64,000 nt of DNA from Intestinibacillus sp. Marseille-P6563 (lineage in GTDB: Bacteria; Bacillota; Clostridia; Oscillospirales; Butyricicoccaceae): the NCBI RefSeq assembly GCF_900604335.1, contig NZ_UWOD01000001.1, positions 1,487,629 through 1,551,628 on the forward strand, in the 5' to 3' direction. The notes beneath the pieces were generated by a model. That model was not told the origin of the DNA, ran no database searches, and was given only the letters and a program-made list of their open reading frames with translations. How positions within the stretch are numbered: position 1 is the stretch's first letter; each line of letters opens with the position of its first letter. Shown here one piece after another: positions 36,001 to 45,891 of the stretch. The position numbers and the translations under genes were made by a program.

Positions 36001-38374
36001 AACCCTGCAAAATACATTGAGGCAGGACAAGGAACAATTTACCGTACCAAGATCTGTACAGGACACCATCCCCATCCGCCGCATCTGGCCGGATGGGATT
36101 TTTCAGTTTGGGAGTAAGTTCTCCAAGTGCATCCGCTTTTCGGATATCAACTACGCCATCGCCTCCAAAGAGGACAAGACGGCCATGTTCCTGAATTATT
36201 CCGAATTGCTCAATGCGCTGGACACTGGCTCCACCACCAAGATCACCATCAACAACAAGCGGCTCAACCGCCAGAACTTTGAGGAAACCATCCTACTTCC
36301 GCCCCGTGGGGATTTTCTGGACGGATACCGGGCCGAATACAACACCATGCTCACGGACAAGGTCACCGACGCTGTGAGCAGCGTGGTGCAGGAGCGGTAC
36401 ATTACCGTCTCCACCCACAAGAAAAATGTGGATGAAGCCAGGACCTTCTTTGACCGCGTCACCAATGACATTACCAGTAGGCTCAACAAGCTGGACTCCC
36501 GCAGCGAGGAACTGGACGCCATCGAGCGTCTGCGGATCCTCCACGACTTTTACCGGGTAGGCGAGGAAACAGAGTTCCATTTCGATTTCAAGGACAGCAT
36601 GCGGAAGGGGGCCTCCTACAAGGACGCCATCTGTCCGGACAGCATGGAGTTCAAGAAGGACCACTTTGTCATGGGCGACAAGTTCGGGCGGGTCCTGTTC
36701 CTCAAGGAGTACGCCTCCTACATCAAGGACTCCATGATCAATGAGCTGACGGAACTGAACCGGACGCTCATGCTGTCCATCGACGTGATCCCCGTCCCCA
36801 CGGACGAGGCGGTGCGCGAGATGCAGAACCGGCTGCTGGGTGTGGAAACCAATGTGACCAACTGGCAGCGCCGGCAGAACAGCAACAACAACTTCTCAGC
36901 CGTTGTCCCGTATGACCTTGAACAGCAGCGCAAGGAAACCCGCGAGATGCTGGACGATCTCACCACCCGTGACCAGCGGATGATGTTCGCCGTGGTGACG
37001 CTGGTGCATCTGGCGGACAGCAAAGAGGAACTGGACAGTGACACGGAAACCCTCCAGTCCATCGCCCGCAAGCACCTCTGCCAGCTCTCCACCCTCAACT
37101 GGCAGCAGGCGGAGGGTTTGGTGACGGTGCTGCCCCTGGGCCTGCGCCGCATCGACGCCCTCCGCACCCTCACCACCGAGGCCCTGGCCGTCCTCATGCC
37201 CTTCAAGGCTCAGGAGATCCGCCATCAGGGCGGTGTGTACTACGGGCAGAATGTCATCAGCAAGAACCTCATCCTCGCCAACCGCTGGGAACTGCTCAAC
37301 GCCAACGGCTTTGTTCTCGGCGTGTCCGGCTCCGGCAAGTCCTTCACCGCCAAGCGGGAGATGGTGGGGCTGGCCCTGGCGGCGGAGAATGGTGATAGCG
37401 GGGTGCCGGACGACATCATCGTCATCGACCCGGAATCTGAATACCGGCCGCTCATCGAAGGGCTGGGCGGCGAGGTCATCGAGGTGTCCGCCACCTCGCC
37501 CAACCATATCAATGCCATGGACATGGAGCAGGGCTACGGTGACGGGGAGAACCCGGTGGTGCTGAAGTCCGAGTTTCTGCTGTCTCTGTGTGAGCAACTT
37601 ATGGGATCTGGGAAACTCTCCGCCAAGGAGAAGTCCATCATCGACCGCTGCGCCGCACAGTGCTACCGGGAGTACATCCGCAGGGGCTACACCGGCGCGG
37701 TGCCCACCCTGCAGGATTTCCACGCCGAACTGCTGCGCCAGCCGGAGCCGGAGGCGCGGGATGTGGCGCTGGCTATTGAGCTGTTTACCGAGGGCAGCCT
37801 GAATACCTTTGCCAAGCCCACCAATGTGGACACCAATTCCCGCATCCTCTGCTATGACATTCGGGATCTGGGCCGCCAGCTCCTGCCCGTGGGCATGCTG
37901 GTGGTGCTGGACAGCATTTTCAACCGCATCATCCGCAACCGGCAGCAGGGACGAAATACCTGGATCTACATCGACGAAATTTACTTGCTGTTTCAGCACG
38001 AGTACAGCGCAAACTTCCTGTTCACCCTCTGGAAACGTGTCCGCAAATACCGGGCCTGCTGCACCGGCATCACACAGAATGTGGACGACCTCCTCCAGTC
38101 CCACACCGCCCGGACCATGCTGGCCAACAGCGAGTTCCTCGTCATGCTCAACCAGGCGGCGACGGACCGGACGGAACTGGCCCGGCTGCTGAATATCTCG
38201 GACAACCAGCTCTCTTACATCACCAACGTGGACTCCGGCCGCGGCCTCATCAAATGCGGCAGCGCCATCGTGCCCTTTATGGACAACTTCCCCAAACACA
38301 CCCGGCTGTACCGCCTGATGACCACCAAGCCCTCCGACTCGGACGGCAGCCATGCGCCGGGGCGGGCCGCGTAA
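35993..38374 (+). CDS. VirB4/TraE-like conjugation ATPase
   Basis: 793 residues from TTG, 8 nt after AAGGAGG, overlapping prgI. Walker A GVSGSGKSFTAKREM (about 443-457), DIIVIDPESEYRPLIEGLGG, Walker B WIYIDEIYLLFQHE and the helical CTGITQNVDDLLQS segment are all present. It powers pilus or channel assembly and substrate transfer. Intact and of normal length. Confidence 0.95.
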   Translation: MIKTLQNTLRQDKEQFTVPRSVQDTIPIRRIWPDGIFQFGSKFSKCIRFSDINYAIASKEDKTAMFLNYSELLNALDTGSTTKITINNKRLNRQNFEETILLPPRGDFLDGYRAEYNTMLTDKVTDAVSSVVQERYITVSTHKKNVDEARTFFDRVTNDITSRLNKLDSRSEELDAIERLRILHDFYRVGEETEFHFDFKDSMRKGASYKDAICPDSMEFKKDHFVMGDKFGRVLFLKEYASYIKDSMINELTELNRTLMLSIDVIPVPTDEAVREMQNRLLGVETNVTNWQRRQNSNNNFSAVVPYDLEQQRKETREMLDDLTTRDQRMMFAVVTLVHLADSKEELDSDTETLQSIARKHLCQLSTLNWQQAEGLVTVLPLGLRRIDALRTLTTEALAVLMPFKAQEIRHQGGVYYGQNVISKNLILANRWELLNANGFVLGVSGSGKSFTAKREMVGLALAAENGDSGVPDDIIVIDPESEYRPLIEGLGGEVIEVSATSPNHINAMDMEQGYGDGENPVVLKSEFLLSLCEQLMGSGKLSAKEKSIIDRCAAQCYREYIRRGYTGAVPTLQDFHAELLRQPEPEARDVALAIELFTEGSLNTFAKPTNVDTNSRILCYDIRDLGRQLLPVGMLVVLDSIFNRIIRNRQQGRNTWIYIDEIYLLFQHEYSANFLFTLWKRVRKYRACCTGITQNVDDLLQSHTARTMLANSEFLVMLNQAATDRTELARLLNISDNQLSYITNVDSGRGLIKCGSAIVPFMDNFPKHTRLYRLMTTKPSDSDGSHAPGRAA

Positions 38375-38404
38375 TGCGGCCCGCTTTCATGGGGAGGCGG
38401 GCGG

Positions 38405-40495
38405 ATGGATAAGATCAAGGAAAAACCGCAGGTCACATCCTCCATTCGGGAGAAGGTCAAGGCCGCGCCGAAGGAGTTGGTCCATCGCGGCCTGGAGGAT
38501 GGGGCAGACCGCCTGCGGACGCAGCTCCGGGACGCCGCCCAGCAGGGGCGGAGGGATGACTACGGCGGCGACCAAATCGAGGATACCACTGCGGACAGCA
38601 TGCGCCGTATGGAGCGCGGTGCGGAAAAGCTCATCAAGGAGAAACGGAAGAACCGTGCCTCCCGCGACGGCAGTTCCGCGGATTCCACCGCTGGGGATCC
38701 CGCGCCGGAGATCCGTACACGGGAGCATGAAAGCCGTGTCAACGCCGCAGCGGCAGACCAGCCGGCGGAATCGGTCGGAAAAGCCGGGCAGCGGATCAAG
38801 ACCAAGGACGCATACCTGCGCGCTCAAACGGAAACGCAGGTTTCCGGCCTGTCACCAGAGCGCACCCAGGGCCAGCAGCCCTTCATCCGGGAGCGCGGGC
38901 GGCAGGCAGCGCAGAAGTCCGCGCAGGACAGAGTCGAGCGGATGCGTCAGCCGGCAGGCAGCGGGCAAGAGCCTGTGCAACCTGTAGGAGATCGCCGGTC
39001 TTCCGGCAGAACTGTACATGGGAATGGGGGCAGGCGGGACGGGACTGTATCGCCCATGCGGTCAAAGGTGGAGCCTGCCCAAGATGCCGGCCCCCTGCCA
39101 AAAGGGAAACGCAAAACACCTGCCATAAAGGAGGCAGGCCGTGGCAGGGCCGTGCGCCACGCAAAGCCGGTTGCCGGCTCCTCCAGGCGGGTGGTAAAAA
39201 CAGCGGACCATGCTGGGAGGGCTGCGGCCCAGACGGGGCGTGGGGCCACCCGTGCCGCCCAGAGCGCCAAAGCAGCCCATGTGGCACAGCAAACGGCCCG
39301 GTTCCGGCAGGCGGCAAAACAGGCGGGGAGTGCGGCGAAAAAGGCCGCTGCCAAGGCTGGAAACGCCCTGCGGGCCATCTATGCCGCCGCCAAGAGCCTG
39401 ATCGCCGCTGCGGCTGCGGGAGGATCTGTCGTCCTTGCCCTGTTGGTCCTGATTTGTGTCGTCGGCCTGTTAATCGCCTCCCCCTTTGGTATCCTGTTCG
39501 CCAACGAGCCTGCTGACAGTACCTCTGTGGCGCTCAGTACGGCCATCGCCCAGATCAATGTGGAATACGCTGGTAAGCTGGAGGAACTGCAGGCCGGGGA
39601 CTACGACCAGATTATCATAGACGGTGCCCCGCCGGACTGGCGGGAGATCGTGGCAGTGTTTGCGGTGAAAACCGCAGGGACCAATGACGGTGTGGATGTA
39701 GTCACCCTGGATGCAGACCGGGTAGCACGGCTGAAGGAGGTATTCTGGGAAATGACATCCCTCTCCTCCGCTGTGGAAACCATAGACCACCCGGACAGCG
39801 ACCCGGACGACGGCGAGGACGACAGCTGGACGGAAACCATCCTGACCATCTCCATCACAGGCAAGACTGTGGACGAGATGCGGGAACACTACGCCTTTAC
39901 CGACGAACAGAACGACATGCTGGATGACCTGTTAGAGAACCTCGACCTGCTGGGCGGGGCCATTGGGAATCTGGCCGTGACGGAGGCCGACGCCAAGGAA
40001 CTGCTTGCCTCGCTGCCGGCGGATCTGAGCGCCGAGCGCCGGGAGATCATAGAAACCGCCTGCCAACTGGTGGGCAAGGTCAATTACTTCTGGGGCGGCA
40101 AGAGCCTGGTCCTCGGCTGGGACTCCCGCTGGGGGACCACCATGCAGGTCACGGCCCCCGGCAGCTCCACCACCGGTACCTATCGGCCCTACGGGATGGA
40201 TTGCTCGGGGTATGTCGATTGGGTATTCTATAACGCCACAGGCGGCGAGTACATCATCGGCCACGGGGGAGGAGCATCGGCACAGCACAGTTACTGTACC
40301 GCCATTTCTTGGGATGAGGCGATGCCCGGCGATCTGGTATTTTACCCAGAGGACTCCCACGTGGGCATCGTAGGCGGCAGGGATGAGAGCGGTAATCTGC
40401 TCATCATCCACTGCGCCAGCGGATACAACAATGTGGTGATCACCGGCATCGAAGGCTTTACATCTATTGGCAGACCGGTATACTTTTCGGACTAA
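38405..40495 (+). CDS. T4SS peptidoglycan hydrolase with NlpC/P60 domain (CD1108 type)
   Basis: 696 residues. A long basic, Ala/Arg/Gln-rich N-terminal region (1-320) faces the cytoplasm. One membrane helix (SLIAAAAAGGSVVLALLVLICVVG, about 335-365) follows. The extracellular C-terminus has the NlpC/P60 catalytic set: Cys600 in MDCSGYVDWVF, His in PEDSHVGIVGG, and a polar third residue in HCASGYNN. It opens the cell wall for the conjugation channel. It is the last recognisable transfer gene of element A. Confidence 0.92.
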   Translation: MDKIKEKPQVTSSIREKVKAAPKELVHRGLEDGADRLRTQLRDAAQQGRRDDYGGDQIEDTTADSMRRMERGAEKLIKEKRKNRASRDGSSADSTAGDPAPEIRTREHESRVNAAAADQPAESVGKAGQRIKTKDAYLRAQTETQVSGLSPERTQGQQPFIRERGRQAAQKSAQDRVERMRQPAGSGQEPVQPVGDRRSSGRTVHGNGGRRDGTVSPMRSKVEPAQDAGPLPKGKRKTPAIKEAGRGRAVRHAKPVAGSSRRVVKTADHAGRAAAQTGRGATRAAQSAKAAHVAQQTARFRQAAKQAGSAAKKAAAKAGNALRAIYAAAKSLIAAAAAGGSVVLALLVLICVVGLLIASPFGILFANEPADSTSVALSTAIAQINVEYAGKLEELQAGDYDQIIIDGAPPDWREIVAVFAVKTAGTNDGVDVVTLDADRVARLKEVFWEMTSLSSAVETIDHPDSDPDDGEDDSWTETILTISITGKTVDEMREHYAFTDEQNDMLDDLLENLDLLGGAIGNLAVTEADAKELLASLPADLSAERREIIETACQLVGKVNYFWGGKSLVLGWDSRWGTTMQVTAPGSSTTGTYRPYGMDCSGYVDWVFYNATGGEYIIGHGGGASAQHSYCTAISWDEAMPGDLVFYPEDSHVGIVGGRDESGNLLIIHCASGYNNVVITGIEGFTSIGRPVYFSD

Positions 40496-40504
40496 AATCA
40501 GGAA

Positions 40505-40539
40505 GGGCCGCTGCCGGGAATGTATCCCCGCAGCGGCCC
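40505..40539 (+). terminator. hairpin after P60 gene
   Basis: GGGCCGCTGC (40505-40514) pairs perfectly with GCAGCGGCCC (40530-40539). It lies 10 nt after the stop and probably terminates the transfer operon. Confidence 0.75.
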
Positions 40540-40557
40540 TCCTGCTCTATAAAGGTG

Positions 40558-40595
40558 AGAGGGATCTGCCCAGCGTTTCCTGGGCGGATCCCTCT
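40558..40595. terminator. second, convergent terminator hairpin
   Basis: AGAGGGATC and TGCCCAG pair with CTGGGCG and GATCCCTCT across a 6-nt loop, followed by TTGCTTTT. It lies between the converging P60 and WYL genes and could serve both strands. Confidence 0.8.
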
Positions 40596-40600
40596 TGCTT

Positions 40601-41563
40601 TTATGTATGCAGCCACGCGGCCATATTCTTCATTTTCGCCAGAACCTCCGCAGGCCCTTCGATACGGATGGCGCCGCCGAAGGTGAATACCCATGAGAAG
40701 AATGGTGGGGTAGGTGCCACATCCACAGTAGCCCGGAAGTGTTTGGTGTCCACCACCTCCGTGGCCACATCCTCGCCGAAGTGGTCTATGACATTTCGCA
40801 TGGTGCGGTTCTCACACAGTAGCATCACCCGCCGGGGCGCGTCGTGGTACATCCCAAAGACTTCCCGAAGGTAGGACGCTGGGTCAAAGGACGGGTCTGC
40901 TGTGTAGGGGGCGTCGGTTTCTTGGATGGCCGTCATGCGGTCCACCCGGAACTGCGCCAGTTTGCCGTGCTTTTCCGACCAGCCCACGGCGTAGTAGAAG
41001 TCCCGGTTCCAGATGAGGGTGTAGGGGCTGAACCCATAGCGGTAGCCCTTATGTTTTAGGACCTTTTCCTTTTTCGGCGTGTACTCGAAATACTGGAAAG
41101 AGATGGCCCGCTGTTCGTGGATCGCCGTCTGGATGGCGTCGATGGCGTAATACACAGCCTCATTGTCCGGTTTAGCCGTGCCGTCCATGTAGATAGGACG
41201 GTTCAGGATCGCGGCGTTGTGCCGACTGGTGAGATGGCCCAGCTTCTCGATGAGGGCGGCGCTTTTCTTCTCCGTGATGAGGTGGGAAGACTCCACAGCG
41301 TCCACCAGCAGTTTCAGTTCCGGCAACTCCAGTAGCCGGGAGCCGATGAAGTAGCGGTTCTGCGTACTTTTGATGCAGATGATGTCCAGGCCGAAGTCCA
41401 TGAGCAGTTGGATATCGCTGTACACATTTTTCCGGGTGGTCTGGATGCCATGAGTCTCCCAAAAACGGAGAATATCCGCGCCAGTTGCGTAGTGGTGCTC
41501 ATCTGTCTGCTTCAGGAGAAGTTGTAGCAATAGGAGAATTCGGGAGCGCGGATCGTTTTGCAT
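40601..41563 (-). CDS. WYL-domain transcriptional regulator
   Basis: About 320 residues. An N-terminal winged HTH (RILLLLQLLLKQTDEHHYATGADILRFWE, TTRKNVYSDIQLLMDFGLDI) precedes the WYL domain (ISFQYFEYTPKKEKVLKHKGYRYGFSPYTLIWNRDFYYAVGWSE and LAQFRVDRMTAI). WYL proteins sense nucleic acids or small ligands and often control mobile or defence genes. I chose ATG 41563, 9 nt after GAGG; ATG 41572 directly abuts it. Confidence 0.9.
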   Translation of the reverse strand: MQNDPRSRILLLLQLLLKQTDEHHYATGADILRFWETHGIQTTRKNVYSDIQLLMDFGLDIICIKSTQNRYFIGSRLLELPELKLLVDAVESSHLITEKKSAALIEKLGHLTSRHNAAILNRPIYMDGTAKPDNEAVYYAIDAIQTAIHEQRAISFQYFEYTPKKEKVLKHKGYRYGFSPYTLIWNRDFYYAVGWSEKHGKLAQFRVDRMTAIQETDAPYTADPSFDPASYLREVFGMYHDAPRRVMLLCENRTMRNVIDHFGEDVATEVVDTKHFRATVDVAPTPPFFSWVFTFGGAIRIEGPAEVLAKMKNMAAWLHT

Positions 41564-41620
41564 ATTGGTCATCCTCAATTTCGAAGACACTCTTGGTGTA
41601 ATGAGTTCGATCTCCACAGG

Positions 41621-41992
41621 TTACATGAGTTGTTTCTTTAATTTTTGGAAACTCTCGTCGCTGATGACGTGCTCAATCCGGCAGGCATCTGCCTCTGCGG
41701 TTTTCGGATCCACGCCGGCGGCAATCAGACACTCGGTAAAGAAACGGTGCTTTTCGTAGATCTGTTCCGCCACTTCCCGGCCCACATCGGTCAGGTGCAG
41801 GAAATAGTCGCTGTCCATCGTCAGAAAACCTCCATCCCGCAGGGTCGCCACCGCATGGCTCACGCTGGGCTTTGACACCTCCATATGCCGGGCGACATCA
41901 ACAGAGCGCACTGTTCCTTTCTGCATTTGGAGCACTAAAATTGCCTCTAAATAATCTTCACCCGATGTGGTGGCTTGCTGTTTTCTTTTCAT
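41621..41992 (-). CDS. DtxR/MntR-family metal-dependent regulator
   Basis: 123 residues: TSGEDYLEAILVLQMQKGTVRSVDVARHMEVSKPSVSHAV is the typical winged HTH, and GREVAEQIYEKHRFFTECLIAAGVDPKTAEADACRIEHVIS holds the metal-binding and dimerisation helices (E, H, C, E, H residues). It likely responds to Mn(II) or Fe(II). It lies 18 nt downstream of the ABC exporter on the same strand and may control it. Confidence 0.9.
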   Translation of the reverse strand: MKRKQQATTSGEDYLEAILVLQMQKGTVRSVDVARHMEVSKPSVSHAVATLRDGGFLTMDSDYFLHLTDVGREVAEQIYEKHRFFTECLIAAGVDPKTAEADACRIEHVISDESFQKLKKQLM

Positions 41993-42010
41993 ATTTCCCT
42001 CTTAGGACGT

Positions 42011-43750
42011 TCATGTCGGTAAGGAAGACATTTGCTGTTTCTGCTGGAGTGCAACCAAATGCGCATACAACCCGCCTTTTTTAGCCAACTCGCTGGGAGT
42101 CCCCACTTCAGTCACTTTTCCTTTGTCCAAAACAACTATCTTGTCTGCATTTGCTATGGTCCTCATTCGATGCGCAATAACTATCACTGTCCTACCTTTT
42201 AATAACGCTGACAAGGCAGTTTGTACCATTGTTTCACTTTCTGCATCCATAGATGCAGTTGCTTCATCGAGAAGAATAACAGGAGCATTTTTTAGCAAGG
42301 CACGGGCAATAGAAATGCGCTGGCGCTCGCCACCGGATAATTTACTTCCGTTTTCCCCGATATTCGTGTCATAGCCTTGCGGTAAACGATCAATAAACTC
42401 ATCACATTGGGCGGCCTTTGCTGCGGCTCTAACATCTTCGTCAGAAGCTCCGCTACGGCCAAGCCGTATATTTTCCATTACCGATTCGTCAAAAAGGGTG
42501 ACATTCTGGAATACGATTGCATAGTTTTTTAACAATACTTCTGGTTCAACAGTTTTGACATCTATGCCTCCAAGTGTTATGAGTCCGGAATCGGCGTCCC
42601 AAAAACGCGCTGCTAATTTTGAAACTGTTGATTTTCCACTGCCAGATGGCCCGACTAAAGCAGTTATTTCGCCTTGCTTTGCTACAAAAGATACTCCTGT
42701 CAGAACTGGTTCCTCGTTATAAGAAAAGTAAACATCCTTGAACTCAATATCGCAGCCAATGTTATTGCAACAGTCTGAGCCGGTTTGTTCCTGTGTATTG
42801 TCTATCTGTTTCATCCGGCCAATGCTTACAAGTGCGGCAAAAACCTCCGCTAATAGCATGAAACAGTTGGTGAATGGATCATAGATTCGACCAGCGAAAA
42901 GAAGGAACAGTATGAGCATGGGAATAGAAAGCATACCTTCAATCACCAAGTTTCCCCCTATAAGCAAAACAGCAACTAAACCAAAGCGCAGGATGAACTG
43001 AGCAGCTGTTGTAGATGCTCCGGGGGCTAACTCATTTCGGAAGGAACAACGAATAACATTCTCTAACTTTTTATCAAGTTCATCCAAGTATACATCCGTT
43101 TTTGAGTATGCTTTTAATTCTTTTATAGTATCAATATATTCTTGTACTGCGTCATAGGCGCACCTTTTTGCCTCCAGATTTTCAAGTTCCGCCTTACTCT
43201 GTGCCTTACGAGCAAGAACAACAACAATTGAGGCAATTGGTACCGGGACAATAATACAAAGAGCCATCCTCCAGTCTAAAACTGCCAGCCCCACGGACAT
43301 AATAACAAACATAAGAATTGTGCCTAACAACTGTGGAATCGCATTAGAAAATGTCCTTTCTAATGCTGTACAATCCCCCATAATAGTAGTTGTCAGATCG
43401 GCTAAATTTTTCTTTTCAAAGAATGACAGTGGAAGTTTTCTGAGTTTTTCAGCCAGCACAATTCTTCGGTTTGCACTTTCCTTATATGCAGCAGTGTATG
43501 TCAAATTGTATTGTACTAATTGGGCAATCGCGATCATGCCAAAAAGCACCAGGGTAATTCCGACAAAGAACGGAATATTCCGACCTACATTAACTTGAGT
43601 CCCCGCCGCTTTTTCTAAAAGCATCATTACTACCATCAACAACAAACTTGCTGGAATGATCTGTATCAAATTGGCGCAGGCAGTTGCTATAATTCCTTTC
43701 GCTAAATCTTTTGCGCCTTGATCGCTTAATGCAAACGCACGTTTTAGCAT
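42011..43750 (-). CDS. ABC exporter subunit (TMD-NBD half-transporter)
   Basis: 579 residues. Six-helix membrane domain (about 20-310), Walker A VGPSGSGKST, Q-loop, signature LSGGERQRISIARAL, Walker B VILLDEATASMDAE and H-loop IAHRM are all present. Such proteins pair as heterodimers. The partner immediately upstream (43761) is reduced to its NBD, so this subunit may be left without a mate. ATG 43750 has GAGGTG upstream. Coding is AT-rich relative to element A. Confidence 0.92.
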   Translation of the reverse strand: MLKRAFALSDQGAKDLAKGIIATACANLIQIIPASLLLMVVMMLLEKAAGTQVNVGRNIPFFVGITLVLFGMIAIAQLVQYNLTYTAAYKESANRRIVLAEKLRKLPLSFFEKKNLADLTTTIMGDCTALERTFSNAIPQLLGTILMFVIMSVGLAVLDWRMALCIIVPVPIASIVVVLARKAQSKAELENLEAKRCAYDAVQEYIDTIKELKAYSKTDVYLDELDKKLENVIRCSFRNELAPGASTTAAQFILRFGLVAVLLIGGNLVIEGMLSIPMLILFLLFAGRIYDPFTNCFMLLAEVFAALVSIGRMKQIDNTQEQTGSDCCNNIGCDIEFKDVYFSYNEEPVLTGVSFVAKQGEITALVGPSGSGKSTVSKLAARFWDADSGLITLGGIDVKTVEPEVLLKNYAIVFQNVTLFDESVMENIRLGRSGASDEDVRAAAKAAQCDEFIDRLPQGYDTNIGENGSKLSGGERQRISIARALLKNAPVILLDEATASMDAESETMVQTALSALLKGRTVIVIAHRMRTIANADKIVVLDKGKVTEVGTPSELAKKGGLYAHLVALQQKQQMSSLPT

Positions 43751-43760
43751 AGACAGCACC

Positions 43761-44435
43761 TCAACTTTCTATATGCCACTGCACCGTTTTGTTATAATTG
43801 TCCCACATTTTAGCATACTCGCCCTGATGCTTTATCAAATCAGAATGTGTTCCGCTTTCCGCTATCGCACCGTTTTTCATCACCAATATTTGGTCTGCAT
43901 CCTGGACAGTCGAAAGCCGATGTGCAACCATAATAACCGTTTTATTCTTTATAAGTCCATCAAAGGCCTTCTGGATTTGATGCTCATTTTCGGGGTCAGC
44001 ATATGCTGTCGCCTCATCTAAAACTACAATAGGAGCATCTTTTAAAATAGCGCGGGCAATAGAAATGCGCTGTGTTTCGCCCCCGGACAGGTATATACCT
44101 TGACTTCCAATAATTGTATCTATTCCGTTTGGAAGCTTTTTCAGTATGTCGTCGCACTGCGCCAGATGAGCTGCCTTTAGAACTTCCTCACGGGTTGCCG
44201 ATGGTCTTCCGGCTCTTATGTTTTCTAATAGGCTATCCTTAAACAACTTGGGGTCTTGGAACACAAATGCCACCATTTTCATTAAATCACCCTGTGGGAT
44301 TTCCCTGATGTCAACGCCGCCAATTTTTACTGCGCCATCCTGCACGTCATAGAACCGAGGGATCAGACTGGCCGCTGTGCTTTTACCTGACCCGGAGTGT
44401 CCCACAAGGGCCGTTATTGCTCCTGCTTTTGCCAT
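43761..44435 (-). pseudogene. ABC exporter partner reduced to its ATPase domain
   Basis: 224 residues with a normal NBD (VGHSGSGKST, YLSGGETQRISIARAIL, IVVLDEATAYADPE, VAHRLS). Intact relatives carry about 330 N-terminal residues of membrane domain, which are missing. In the NBD frame the upstream codons read NTDHPAVSHLTFMAK, the usual pre-Walker A strand, and run into the end of the HAAS gene. A deletion of roughly 1 kb therefore joined the two genes. Confidence 0.85.
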
Positions 44436-45163
44436 AAAAGTGAGATGTGAAACTGCGGGGTGATCGGTATTATCATCCTATCTAAAATTTTATGAACGAC
44501 ATAGAGGGCTAATACGATTGAGCAGGCAATCCAAAGGTTGATTGTGAACAGCGTTACTCGGCCAAGCCATATACTGATTGCCAATATTCCCGCTGTAATT
44601 CCCAATCCAATCAAACTTGCAATGATTGAAAAGGTTTTTGTTTTACGCCCCTTTTTGTCTTTGCCAATTTGAAAAGATTTTTTCGTAATGACCTCTACAA
44701 TCACGAAGGCTGCCGTAAGAATAATACCAATTACAATCAGACTTCCAAGAGAAATGGAAATAGAAAAATCCAGGGGCTTTCCAGTAACGGCATTGCGGAT
44801 CAGCGGAATCGTTTCGTTTGAAATGACAATGTTGATGAAACCTAATATGGATAAACCCCAGCAAAGCGTATCAAAAAAGTCAATAATTCGCTGCCTTCGT
44901 GTTTCGGGAGGCAGGCTGGCAATTACATTGTCACAAAACCCCTTATAATCCTCTCCAATGACTTCACGGATTTTTTCACCGCGCTGCTGTGCTGAAAGGA
45001 CCATTTCTGTTAAATCATAGCGCACTAACTCCTGATGATATGCTGAGATTTTGGCCCCTCTCAGGTAGCAAATCATATCGGTAAAAGCTTCCCGATTTTC
45101 AGGGCTGATTTGTTGATCCAGAGCGTTATTGCTTCGGTTCAACTCTTTGGTTTTTCGATTCAT
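44414..45163 (-). CDS. HAAS/DUF1048-type membrane protein, C-terminus replaced by deletion
   Basis: 249 residues. The N-terminal 100 residues form a HAAS-like signalling domain (CYLRGAKISAYHQELVRYDLTEMV, REVIGEDYKGFCDNVIASLP), followed by about four membrane helices. ATG 45163 follows GGGAGG. It forms the usual PadR-HAAS pair with the gene upstream. The last dozen residues (QFHISLLWQKQEQ) are encoded by ABC-transporter sequence read in another frame, showing that the natural C-terminus was lost. Confidence 0.8.
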   Translation of the reverse strand: MNRKTKELNRSNNALDQQISPENREAFTDMICYLRGAKISAYHQELVRYDLTEMVLSAQQRGEKIREVIGEDYKGFCDNVIASLPPETRRQRIIDFFDTLCWGLSILGFINIVISNETIPLIRNAVTGKPLDFSISISLGSLIVIGIILTAAFVIVEVITKKSFQIGKDKKGRKTKTFSIIASLIGLGITAGILAISIWLGRVTLFTINLWIACSIVLALYVVHKILDRMIIPITPQFHISLLWQKQEQ

Positions 45164-45164
45164 T

Positions 45165-45491
45165 TTATTTTCCTCCCTCATGAAATAATGCACCCACCGC
45201 TTGCTCAAGTTCGAGCCAACTGGAATAGAACCGCTCTATCTCTTCTTTTCCCGATGAAGAAAGAGAAAAATACTTTCGTTTTGGTCCTACCGGCGATTCG
45301 CGATATTGCGCGGTGATCAGACCGTTTTTCTCAAGCCGAAGCAAGAGCGGGTAGATTGTCCCTTCTGAAATATCTGTAAAACCATACGTCCGCAGGTTTT
45401 CTGATATTTCGTAGCCGTAGGTTTCCTTTTGGCTGATCACTTTTAGAATGCAGCCCTCCAGCGTGCCTTTCAGCATTTGTGACGGGATCAT
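45165..45491 (-). CDS. PadR-family repressor
   Basis: 108 residues: MLKGTLEGCILKVISQKETYGYEISENLRTYGF, EGTIYPLLLRLEKNGLI and KYFSLSSSGKEEIERF are the PadR winged-helix signature. ATG at 45491 follows AGGTGGTGAA. It likely represses its own operon (HAAS and exporter) through the palindrome just upstream. Confidence 0.93.
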   Translation of the reverse strand: MIPSQMLKGTLEGCILKVISQKETYGYEISENLRTYGFTDISEGTIYPLLLRLEKNGLITAQYRESPVGPKRKYFSLSSSGKEEIERFYSSWLELEQAVGALFHEGGK

Positions 45492-45500
45492 AAGTTCACC

Positions 45501-45551
45501 ACCTATCTTGTAATGCAATATAGAACAACTATATTGTAATGCAAGATAGGT
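45501..45551. promoter_or_regulatory. PadR operator palindrome
   Basis: Outer arms ACCTATCTTG (45501-45510) and CAAGATAGGT (45542-45551) are perfectly inverted, and inner arms CAATATAG (45516-45523) and CTATATTG (45529-45536) are too. Between them TAATGCA and TGTAATGCA run as direct repeats, so the site is both a palindrome and a direct repeat. It lies 10 nt upstream of the PadR start. Confidence 0.8.
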
Positions 45552-45796
45552 GCTTTGTCAAGACCCCCTGCAAAATCAAATATTCGGCTCTTATAGATTG
45601 CAAATATATATGCAAATAATTAAACATAATTGCCGCTCTTTCGATTACTTTATGGTTGTTTCGCGAGTAAAACAGCAAATAGTTCCCCTTAAACCGGCTT
45701 CTTTGCTGCTTCTATGTAGACAGTGACTTCAGCCAGCTATTAGGTAAAGAAATCATCGTACTTAAGTGGAGTCCCTAAAACCTTTGATGTAACAAT
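45552..45796. other. non-coding AT-rich gap
   Basis: The stretch from the PadR operator to the Cfr terminator shows no gene, no recognisable RNA and no terminal repeats by eye. Confidence 0.5.
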
Positions 45797-45832
45797 AAGG
45801 CACCCAGCATTAAATTTATGCCGGGTGCCTTT
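45797..45832 (-). terminator. terminator of the cfr-like gene
   Basis: AAGGCACCC-A-GCAT pairs with ATGC-C-GGGTGCCTT around TAAATTT. On the minus strand it follows the cfr-like stop by about 60 nt. Confidence 0.8.
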
Positions 45833-45891
45833 CCTTTCAAACGCCAATGCTGCTTGGAAATCTCTGTGTACATAAAAACGTCTTGAAGCGC

